The notes beneath the pieces were generated by a model that worked only from the letters and a program-made list of their open reading frames with translations, made no database searches and was not told the origin of the DNA. This document shows, piece after piece, positions 26,127 through 33,312 of a stretch of DNA of 64,000 nucleotides (position 1 is its first letter; each line of letters begins with the position of its first letter). The stretch comes from Acidobacteria subdivision 2 bacterium RH1 MAG20. GTDB lineage: Bacteria > Acidobacteriota > Terriglobia > Terriglobales > Acidobacteriaceae. The stretch lies in NCBI GenBank assembly GCA_002197545.1, contig NFUO01000081.1:62001-126000 (forward strand). Direction: 5' to 3'. The position numbers were made by a program, and so were the translations under genes.

Positions 26127-26393
26127 CTACGCGTTGACTGCGATGGGATCGACGGAGACGAAGCGGCCAATCTGGCCACGGTCCTGGAAGCGGACTACGC
26201 CGTCAACCTTGGCGAAGAGGGTGTCGTCCTTGCCGCGGCCTACGTTTGCGCCGGGCTTGAGCGGGGTCCCACGCTGACGGACGAGGATGGAGCCGCCGGT
26301 GACGGTTTCGCCGCCGAAGCGCTTGACGCCGAGCCGCTGTGCATTTGAGTCGCGGCCGTTTTTGGAAGAACCTAAGCCTTTTTTATGTGCCAT
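26127..26393 (-). CDS. rpmA: 50S ribosomal protein L27
   Basis: 88 residues. It begins [16 protein letters not shown], the L27 signature, with [10 protein letters not shown] near residue 35-44. L27 sits at the peptidyl-transferase centre. It follows rplU by about 100 bp in the normal order. Confidence 0.97.
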   Translation of the reverse strand: MAHKKGLGSSKNGRDSNAQRLGVKRFGGETVTGGSILVRQRGTPLKPGANVGRGKDDTLFAKVDGVVRFQDRGQIGRFVSVDPIAVNA

Positions 26394-26454
26394 TGCATTG
26401 CCTCTTTCGCGCGGCCCTCAGGCGTTCGCGGGATAAAAATAAAAACCAAAACTT

Positions 26455-26491
26455 TTGCTGAGACGCTTTATCAAAAAGCGTCTTGCTGAGA
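26455..26491. repeat. Direct repeats around a hairpin between rplU and rpmA
   Basis: TTGCTGAGA occurs at 26455-26463 and again at 26483-26491. Between them the hairpin AGACGCTTT-atcaa-AAAGCGTCT (26461-26483) has the same ATCAA loop as the copy at 21726 but changed arms. It could act as a partial terminator or mRNA stabiliser between the two ribosomal genes. Confidence 0.6.
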
Positions 26492-26495
26492 AGCT

Positions 26496-26816
26496 TTATT
26501 TATAGCTCTTGCCGTTGACCTGAATCTCGTTGATCTTGACTTCGACGAAGTTCTGGCGGTGGCCCTGCATCTTCTTGTACTGCTTCTTGCGCTTGAGTTT
26601 GAAGACGAGGATCTTGTCGCCGCGGCCCTCGCCCAAGACGGAGGCGAGAACCTTCGCTCCGGTCAGCTCGGACTCGAACTTGCCCGCTTCGCCGCTTACG
26701 GCGAGGACGTCGGAGAACTCAACTGCGCCATTTTCGTGGGCGGTGGTCTCGATCTTCAATTTGTCGCCTGGGGCAACCCGGTACTGCTTGCCGCCTGTGC
26801 GGATGACTGCGTACAT
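26496..26816 (-). CDS. rplU: 50S ribosomal protein L21
   Basis: 106 residues when the ATG at 26816 is used (M-Y-A-V-I-R-T-G-G-K-Q-Y-R-V, the family's usual start). An in-frame upstream extension is not part of the family. The C-terminal K-R-K-K-Q-Y-K-K-M-Q-G-H-R-Q is typical. A promoter lies at 27012-27040. rpmA follows. Confidence 0.97.
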   Translation of the reverse strand: MYAVIRTGGKQYRVAPGDKLKIETTAHENGAVEFSDVLAVSGEAGKFESELTGAKVLASVLGEGRGDKILVFKLKRKKQYKKMQGHRQNFVEVKINEIQVNGKSYK

Positions 26817-27011
26817 AGCTAAAACCTCAAGCGTGCGTTGTTGGAACGCTGCCGCTTCTTCACATAGATTGTGCTGCATGGGGCGAATACAGGAGCACTG
26901 CATCAAACCAACTGGCTGAACCATCGCAGTATTTCGCGGTATTTGCGGCTCAAGCCTGTCGTCCCTGCAACCCTGATTCGAGACACACGGGTTACAGCGC
27001 CAAACTTAAGA

Positions 27012-27040
27012 AGTGTATCGTGTTCTTTGGGGAGGGTCAA
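27012..27040 (-). promoter_or_regulatory. Promoter for rplU-rpmA
   Basis: On the minus strand TTGACC (-35), 17 bases and TACACT (-10) give a near-consensus sigma-70 promoter. It predicts a leader of about 190 nt before the rplU ATG, in which I see no clear attenuator. Confidence 0.65.
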
Positions 27041-27063
27041 CGTATGGATATTCGGTTGGCAGT

Positions 27064-27300
27064 TTGCTCCTTTCAGGGAGTACACCCCTGGGGGTATCCT
27101 GCGCGTAAACTCCTTTGATTCAATAGTTTATGGTTAAGATATAACTTCCAAAACATTCATTCTAAATGAGTTACTGCTAAAATCGTCTTTCTAAAAGGGT
27201 TAGACCCAGCGTCGCCGCTGGGCGTCGGTTTATTCCTCTACTAACTTTAGTATAGCGAATGGAGTAGAACTAATCGGCAACTTCTATTTAGTTTGTTATG
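27064..27300. other. Element B of an inverted pair of ~225-bp intergenic sequences
   Basis: Homologous to element A (21541-21766) in reverse orientation. The block 27239-27280 matches A's first block in about four of five positions. The central hairpin CCCAGCG-tcgc-CGCTGGG (27205-27222) keeps A's position but not its sequence. The G/C-rich end (ACCCCTGGGGGT, near 27084) corresponds to A's GGGGGGG tract. It lies within the gene-free stretch 26817-27578, upstream of the rplU promoter, so it is not part of the rplU leader. Function unknown. Confidence 0.65.
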
Positions 27301-27420
27301 TGTGAGTTAGGTAGTTTTTTGGCTTGACAGACGTGTGATCGCGATAAGAACCTGTCTAAAAAACTATGGAATTCAGGTGCAAGGGGTTCATCAAACGGCG
27401 TAAAAAGCAACGATGAAATT

Positions 27421-27532
27421 GAAATAAGGGGTCGCTCCACTACGGCGGCAAAAGCGCCACCTTGCACCCCAAATGAGCAAGTGCGCTCGCTGGGGCCCCG
27501 CGCCTTCGGTCGAGATGACGTGGCTTTTTGTG
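27421..27532 (-). repeat. REP-like dispersed element, copy 2, with insertion
   Basis: This reverse-orientation copy carries the conserved ends (AAATAAGGGGTC...CCTTCGGTCGAGATGACGTGG), but about 42 bases are inserted beside the hairpin (CTTGCACCCCAAATGAGCAAG...). It lies immediately before the glgX remnant. The inserted bases match the end of the DinB gene at 44836-44855 in two ten-base segments. Confidence 0.65.
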
Positions 27533-27578
27533 GTGGAGTTGAGCAGAACAGGCAACAGCAAAAGAACTTTCACGGTAG

Positions 27579-28146
27579 GAACCGTGGGATGTGGGCGACG
27601 GTGGTTACCAGGTTGGCAACTTCCCGGTGCTGTGGGCGGAGTGGAACGGCAGATACCGCGATACGGTTCGACTTTACGGCGAAGCTGATTGCGCTACGCC
27701 GCGACCATCCCAATCTTCACTGTCGCAGATTCTTTCAGGACCGTCAGATTCGCATCTCCGGCGAGACCAGGACAATTCATGACATCTGCTGGCTGAATAC
27801 GGATGGTCAGGAGTTGGACGATGCCCACTGGAATATGGAATGGAACCGCGCTATCGGAGTGATGCTCAATGGCCAGACGCTTCGGATATCGGACGACGAT
27901 GGGCACCCCATCCGCGATAACAGCTTTCTCCTCTTCATCAATGCCTCTGCCGATGGGGTCGAATTTACGTTGCCGCCATCGCCTGACGGGACTGATTGGT
28001 GCCACATCATCGACACGCAGAATGTAGACGATCCCTTCGCTGAAGTAACTGTAGGCGACAAGATCATCATTGGCGGACGCTCTTTGGTGTTGTTTAAAGA
28101 CCGACATCCGAAAGACAGGGAACAGAGAAAAGAGATCAGGTCTTAA
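27579..28146 (+). pseudogene. Remnant of glycogen debranching enzyme (GlgX/TreX)
   Basis: The fragment begins [15 protein letters not shown] in one frame, where E-P-W-D holds the acid/base region of isoamylase-type enzymes. That frame reads as far as [10 protein letters not shown] (to about 27668). From there the homology continues in a different frame as [15 protein letters not shown], typical of a region about 130-140 residues further on in the full enzyme. It ends at a TAA at 28146. Thus most of the N-terminal domain and an internal segment are gone. A longer in-frame ORF covers the C-terminal half, but it lacks a catalytic core and is unlikely to be functional. Confidence 0.8.
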
Positions 28147-28207
28147 CCGGCAGGTCAGGCAGGTTCAAAATAAGTGTGTGTGGCGCTTCAACGCGCGGTG
28201 GGCGTCT

Positions 28208-29254
28208 TTAGTTGCGTTTCTTTGCACGTGCGGTGGATTCGCGAACGATCAGCTCCGGCTCGACCTGAATCAGGTCTGGGGTTGTTTCGCCTGCCAGCTT
28301 CTGCAGCAACATTTGAGCAGCGGTGCTGCCCATCTGCTGCAGCGGCTGCCGGATGGTCGTCAGGCTGGGGACCTGATACTGGGCGGACTGGATGTCGTCG
28401 AAGCCGAGGACCGATACGTCCTCCGGTACGCGAAGGCCAGCTTCGTGCAGGGCGCGTATCGTGCCCATGGCAGAGACATCGTTGAAGCAAAGGACTGCGG
28501 TAAAGGGACGCCGGTTCTGTATGAGCTGGCGAATGCCAGGGTAACTGATCTCGGGGGAGTGCGAGTCCTTTTCGAGACGAATGGTCAGATTGTCGCTTAC
28601 TGCGAGACCCAGTTCGCGGGCTGCGCTCAGGTTTGCGGACCAGCGGGTGTCGGAGTCCGAACTGAAGGACTGACCGTGCATGAACGCTATCTTGCGGTGG
28701 CCGAGCTGGTAGAGATGGCGAAGGGCGAGCTCGGCGGCGAGTTTGTGATTGAGGATGACGTTGGTTACGCCGGGGACGTTGGTGTGTCCCGCAACCAATA
28801 CGGTAGGCAGCGCAAGCGGAGCATTCTCGCCCAGATGGGTGTCGATCGCCAGAATGCCATCTACACCGCGCGAACGCAGCAGGTCAGGGTAGGCGGCGAC
28901 CAGCTCCTTTTTGTGCCGGTGATGGACGGTGAAGTAGAAGAAGCCTTCTCGCATGAGGAGATCGCCGACGCCGCTCATGACCTGGGAGTGGTAGCCCTCG
29001 CCGAGCTCGGGCAACATGACGCCGATAGTTTGCATGGGTTTGCCCTGGAGAGTGCGGGCGATCATGCTGGGCTGGTAGTTGAACTTTGCGGCTGCCGCCT
29101 TGACACGCTCCCGCGTCGATTCTGGAATGGAGCGGCCAGGGGTGTCATTGAGGACGAAGGATATAGTCGATGGGCTTAGACCAAGGTGCTCGGCCAGCAT
29201 CTTGAGGTTGGGCCGACGTGGGTGCTGCGGAGAAGGGGCAGATGACTTTGTCAT
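28208..29254 (-). CDS. LacI-family transcriptional regulator
   Basis: 348 residues. The HTH at 17-40 (L-K-M-L-A-E-H-L-G-L-S-P-S-T-I-S-F-V-L-N) and hinge (P-G-R-S-I-P-E-S-T-R-E-R-V) match the family, followed by a periplasmic-sugar-binding-like domain. It is divergent from the GH3 gene; the 239-bp spacer (29255-29493) contains an operator-like palindrome at 29396. It probably represses the downstream glucanase genes until a beta-glucan oligosaccharide binds. Confidence 0.93.
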   Translation of the reverse strand: MTKSSAPSPQHPRRPNLKMLAEHLGLSPSTISFVLNDTPGRSIPESTRERVKAAAAKFNYQPSMIARTLQGKPMQTIGVMLPELGEGYHSQVMSGVGDLLMREGFFYFTVHHRHKKELVAAYPDLLRSRGVDGILAIDTHLGENAPLALPTVLVAGHTNVPGVTNVILNHKLAAELALRHLYQLGHRKIAFMHGQSFSSDSDTRWSANLSAARELGLAVSDNLTIRLEKDSHSPEISYPGIRQLIQNRRPFTAVLCFNDVSAMGTIRALHEAGLRVPEDVSVLGFDDIQSAQYQVPSLTTIRQPLQQMGSTAAQMLLQKLAGETTPDLIQVEPELIVRESTARAKKRN

Positions 29255-29318
29255 GCTAGGGTCAGGTTCCTTGCTCCCGCTGAGAGAGTGTGATTATTAA
29301 GATAGCAATAAGTGAGCC

Positions 29319-29334
29319 TCGCAAATAATTGCGA
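29319..29334. promoter_or_regulatory. Inverted repeat upstream of the LacI regulator
   Basis: TCGCAA-ataa-TTGCGA is a perfect 6+4+6 inverted repeat 65 bp before the regulator start. It may be a second operator for autoregulation; its sequence differs from the dyad at 29396. Confidence 0.3.
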
Positions 29335-29384
29335 GTTGACGGAAGTCGTTCGAGAGCAAGAAAGACATTATTTAGGCATCCGCA

Positions 29385-29414
29385 TTGGACAATGAACAAA
29401 CGTTTGTCTAAACT
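29385..29414 (+). promoter_or_regulatory. Promoter with LacI-type operator for the glucanase genes
   Basis: TTGGAC (29385) and TAAACT (29409) form a -35/-10 pair with 18 bases between. In that spacer lies the perfect 12-bp palindrome ACAAACGTTTGT (29396-29407) with a central CG, which is the usual LacI-family operator form. Binding would block transcription of the GH3 gene. The distance to the GH3 ATG is about 80 bp. Confidence 0.6.
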
Positions 29415-29493
29415 TGTGCCACCTCATTTTGATGCATTTCAAGAGAGTTCGCCTGCTACATCTTTGTGTTAACTATCGATTCAGGAGCTGTTC

Positions 29494-31815
29494 ATGCCCT
29501 TTCGTACCACTTTGCGCGCTTTGATCTGCCAGCTTGCCGTTGGCGGGTTTTCGCTTGCCCTTATGAACGGGCCATCACTTTCGGCGCAGTCGCCGACCGC
29601 GGCGAAAGATAGTCGCGCCGGTACTGTGAGCGATGCCGAGACGGCACGTTTCGTGAACGACCTGCTGGGCAAGATGACGCTCGAAGAGAAGATTGGGCAG
29701 ATGAGCCAGATCGCGCTCAACGAGCCGAAGGATATTTCGCCGGATGAGCGCATTCTCAATGGGCAGGTTGGCTCGTTTCTCTTCGTCACTGATCCGTATG
29801 AGATTAATCGTCTGCAACATGTCGCTGTCGATAAGAGCAGGCTGCATATTCCGCTTATCTTTGGCTTCGATGTGATTCACGGCTTTCGCACCATCTATCC
29901 TGTGCCGCTGGCGATGGCTGCGTCGTGGGACCCGGCCATGGTCGAACATGTACAGACGATGGCTGCGAGGGAGGCCAGCGCTGTTGGAATTAATTGGACG
30001 TTTGCTCCCATGCTTGACATCGCGCGCGATCCGCGATGGGGCCGCATTATGGAAGGTGCTGGCGAGGACCCGTTTCTAGGAGCTCGCATGGCGGAGGCGC
30101 AGGTGCATGGGTTTCAGGGAGAGGCCCTTGGCAGTCCGCACCATATTCTTGCCTGCGTGAAGCATTTTGCCGGCTATGGCGCGGCGGAGGGTGGACGCGA
30201 TTATGACTCCTCCAATATCTCTGATGAGCAGCTCTGGAATGTCTATCTGCCCCCGTTTGAGGCTGCAATTCGCGCGGGTGCAGGCTCTTTGATGCCGGCG
30301 TACATGGACCTCAATGGGGTTCCGGCTTCGGGAAATAAATTTCTGCTGCAGGATGTACTGCGCGATAAGTGGAAGTTTCAGGGCTTCGTTGTGAGCGACT
30401 GGAATGCCGTGCATAGTTTGACCACACATGGCTTTGCTTCGGGGCCGGAGGATGCGGCTGCTCGCGCAGTGAATGCAGGCGTGGATATGGAGATGACGAG
30501 CCATGACTATCGTGATCATTTGGCTGCCGCGATTAAAGATGGTTTGGTGAAAGAGTCGATCGTTGATGAGGCTGTGCGGCGGATTCTTACGGTGAAGTAT
30601 CGTATTGGACTCTTCAGTCATCCCTATGTCGTGCCGTCGCAGGCTGCTGCTGAACTCGTCTCGCCTGCGCAGCGGCAGGCTGCGAAGCTGGCCGCGGAAC
30701 GAAGCGCTGTGCTGCTGCGGAATGAAGGTAGGCTGCTTCCGCTTAGCAAGTCGTTTAAATCGATTGCGGTGATTGGCCCTCTTGCCAATTCAAAGCCAGA
30801 CACGATGGGCTCGTGGAGTCTGGCAGGTCATCCTGATGATACGGTCACTGTGCTTGAAGGCATTCGTAAACGCTTCAGCTCCGACGCCACCATATTGTCG
30901 ACGAAGGGCGTAGAGATTACGCGGGGCGGCCCATCGATCTTCGACAGCCAGTTTTCCAGTCCGCAGCCGACGCTGAAGACGGATGCAGAGCGGAAGGCGG
31001 AGTTCGATCATGCCATCGATCTCGTCAAAAAGTCTGATGTGGCTGTATTAGTTCTGGGCGAGGCGCAGACGATGAGTGGTGAGCGTGCATCGCGTTCCAC
31101 GCTTACTTTGCCTGGGCAGCAGGAGGAGCTTTTGGAGGCTGCGGTGGCTACGGGTAAGCCGGTTGTGCTGGTGCTGCTCAATGGGCGGCCTCTCAACATC
31201 ACATGGGCCTCGCAGCATGTGCCTGCCATTCTTGACGCGTGGTACCCCGGTACGGAAGGTGGCGATGCAGTTGCAGATTTGTTGTTCGGCGATGCCAATC
31301 CGGGAGGCAAGCTGCCGATGACGTGGCCGCGCAGTGTGGGGCAAGTGCCGCTCTATTACGCGCATAATCTGACACAGATTCCTGATGTGCCTAATACGCG
31401 CTACTGGGATGGTTCCAGCGCGCCGCTCTATCCTTTTGGCTATGGGCTTAGCTATACCAGTTTCCAGGTGGATGGATTGAAGGAGAGCGCGTCCTCGGTG
31501 AAATCCGGTTCTGCTTTAACGGTGTCGGTCGATGTTCAGAACACGGGACCGGTGGCGGGGGATGAGGTTGTGCAGCTCTACACGCATCAGCGCTCTGGAA
31601 GCGCGTCGCGTCCGGTGCGGGAGCTGAAAGGCTTTCAACGAATCACCTTGAAGCCGGGCGAGAAGAAGACGGTGACGCTCTCACTGGATACGCATGAACT
31701 TGGCTTCTGGAGCCCGCAGACTCATCATTGGTCGATTGAACCCGGGGCTTTCGATCTATGGGTCGGTACGGATTCTACGGCTACGGATCGCGCAACGTTT
31801 ACGGTCTTGCCGTAG
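29494..31815 (+). CDS. bglX: Glycoside hydrolase family 3, beta-glucosidase-type, secreted
   Basis: 773 residues with a signal peptide (cut near S-L-S-A|Q, residue 30). The N-terminal TIM barrel contains the catalytic nucleophile in G-F-V-V-S-D-W-N-A (Asp 302) and the K-H-F-A-G-Y-G-A substrate motif. The second domain has V-L-V-L-G-E-A-Q-T-M-S-G-E-R-A, and the C-terminal ~80 residues are an Fn3-like domain (P-V-A-G-D-E-V-V-Q-L-Y). This is the standard beta-glucosidase (BglX) layout. Neighbouring GH30 and GH55-like genes suggest it removes glucose from beta-glucan oligosaccharides in the periplasm. Confidence 0.93.
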   Translation: MPFRTTLRALICQLAVGGFSLALMNGPSLSAQSPTAAKDSRAGTVSDAETARFVNDLLGKMTLEEKIGQMSQIALNEPKDISPDERILNGQVGSFLFVTDPYEINRLQHVAVDKSRLHIPLIFGFDVIHGFRTIYPVPLAMAASWDPAMVEHVQTMAAREASAVGINWTFAPMLDIARDPRWGRIMEGAGEDPFLGARMAEAQVHGFQGEALGSPHHILACVKHFAGYGAAEGGRDYDSSNISDEQLWNVYLPPFEAAIRAGAGSLMPAYMDLNGVPASGNKFLLQDVLRDKWKFQGFVVSDWNAVHSLTTHGFASGPEDAAARAVNAGVDMEMTSHDYRDHLAAAIKDGLVKESIVDEAVRRILTVKYRIGLFSHPYVVPSQAAAELVSPAQRQAAKLAAERSAVLLRNEGRLLPLSKSFKSIAVIGPLANSKPDTMGSWSLAGHPDDTVTVLEGIRKRFSSDATILSTKGVEITRGGPSIFDSQFSSPQPTLKTDAERKAEFDHAIDLVKKSDVAVLVLGEAQTMSGERASRSTLTLPGQQEELLEAAVATGKPVVLVLLNGRPLNITWASQHVPAILDAWYPGTEGGDAVADLLFGDANPGGKLPMTWPRSVGQVPLYYAHNLTQIPDVPNTRYWDGSSAPLYPFGYGLSYTSFQVDGLKESASSVKSGSALTVSVDVQNTGPVAGDEVVQLYTHQRSGSASRPVRELKGFQRITLKPGEKKTVTLSLDTHELGFWSPQTHHWSIEPGAFDLWVGTDSTATDRATFTVLP

Positions 31816-31892
31816 GCTTTGGTTTGAACCTGTGCCAATGCCATTGTGATGCTTATACCGACCTAAGATCTAAGTCCGATTCTGGAGAGAGT

Positions 31893-33296
31893 ATGAATTC
31901 TAAAGTTTCTAGCTGCCTGCTTCTTATAGCTTCGACTCTTGTTCCACTTACTACCCACGCACAAAAGAAAGCCTCATTCTGGCTGACAAACCCTGATATG
32001 TCGGCATTGTTTCAGCCACAGGCAACTTCGTTACCCTTCTCTAAGTCGGTTGGAACAAATCCAACCATCGATATAGACGATAAGCAGGTGTTTCAGTCAA
32101 TCGACGGTTTTGGGTTTGCACTGACTGGCGGCAGCGCGCAACTGATGATGCGCATGTCTCCAGAAAAACGTTCGGCGCTACTTCATGAGTTGTTCACCAC
32201 CGATGACAATAATATTGGCGTCAGTTATCTGCGCGTGAGCATCGGCTCGTCGGACATGAACGATCATGTTTTTTCTTATGACGACATGCCGGAAGGCCAA
32301 ACCGATCCTACCTTGGCGAAGTTCAGCCTCGGCCCCGACCGCGCTGATGTTGTTCCGGTTCTGAAAGAGATATTGGCCATCAATCCGAAGATCAAGATAC
32401 TTGGATCTCCGTGGTCGGCTCCAGCGTGGATGAAGACAAATGACAATGTAAAAGGTGGCAAGCTGAAGCCCGAGTACTACAGTGTCTATGCCTCTTATTT
32501 TATTAAGTACATTCAGGGAATGAAGGCCGAAGGCATTCCGATTGGCGCGATCACTACCCAGAATGAACCGCTGAATCCTAAGAACACTCCCAGCATGGTG
32601 ATGGAGGCTCCGGAACAAGATTTGTTTATCAAGAATGATCTGGGGCCTGCTTTTCAAAAGGCTGGCATTACCACCAAGATTATTTTGTACGACCATAATT
32701 GCGATCGTCCTGACTATCCGCTTTCTATCTTGAAAGATCCTGAAGCATATAAGTATGTAGCTGGCTCTGGTTTTCACCTGTACGGCGGCGCGATAGACGC
32801 GATGTCCACGGTGCACAATGCATTTCCTGATAAGAATTTGTATTTCACCGAGCAAATGGTTGTTAACCGTCCGGGCAGCAACGACATGAGGGTGGGGAGC
32901 CCGGAAGCGCGCATTGTGATTGGGGCAACGCGTAATTGGAGCCGGAATGTTCTGCTTTGGAACCTTGCCGCCGATCCGCATTTTGAACCACATACCAATA
33001 ACGGCGGCTGCTCGATGTGCCAGGGAGCTATCACCATCGATGGCGATGCTGTTACTCGCAACCTTGCGTATTACACGATTGCCCACGCGTCGAAGTTTAT
33101 CCGGCCAGGATCTATTCGCATCGCTTCCAATGATCTGGACCAGCTTTCAAATGTTGCATTCAGTGCCCCGCATGGTAAAAGGGTTCTGATTGTAGCGAAC
33201 ACCAGCACTAACTCGCAGACATTTAATGTTCGTTACCACAAGAAGACATTTACCGCGTCTTTGAACGCCGGAGCAGTCGGAACTTATATCTGGTAG
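31893..33296 (+). CDS. Glycoside hydrolase family 30, endo-beta-1,6-glucanase/glucosylceramidase-type
   Basis: The ATG at 31893, with GGAGAGA before it, gives a 467-residue protein with a signal peptide (cut near T-H-A|Q). The upstream in-frame extension is rejected. The barrel contains the acid/base in T-T-Q-N-E-P (Glu 225) and the nucleophile in L-Y-F-T-E-Q-M (Glu 320), followed by a C-terminal beta-sandwich typical of GH30. Subfamily 3 members cut beta-1,6-glucan; others cut glucosylceramide. The neighbours favour glucan. It starts 77 bp after the GH3 gene, so it is probably in the same operon. Confidence 0.9.
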   Translation: MNSKVSSCLLLIASTLVPLTTHAQKKASFWLTNPDMSALFQPQATSLPFSKSVGTNPTIDIDDKQVFQSIDGFGFALTGGSAQLMMRMSPEKRSALLHELFTTDDNNIGVSYLRVSIGSSDMNDHVFSYDDMPEGQTDPTLAKFSLGPDRADVVPVLKEILAINPKIKILGSPWSAPAWMKTNDNVKGGKLKPEYYSVYASYFIKYIQGMKAEGIPIGAITTQNEPLNPKNTPSMVMEAPEQDLFIKNDLGPAFQKAGITTKIILYDHNCDRPDYPLSILKDPEAYKYVAGSGFHLYGGAIDAMSTVHNAFPDKNLYFTEQMVVNRPGSNDMRVGSPEARIVIGATRNWSRNVLLWNLAADPHFEPHTNNGGCSMCQGAITIDGDAVTRNLAYYTIAHASKFIRPGSIRIASNDLDQLSNVAFSAPHGKRVLIVANTSTNSQTFNVRYHKKTFTASLNAGAVGTYIW

Positions 33297-33312
33297 CACG
33301 AAAAGGACGGAA

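Noticed and set aside
26817..27011. Riboswitch or L21 autoregulatory leader in rplU
   Set aside because: The leader downstream of the promoter shows no strong mutually exclusive hairpins or T tract.
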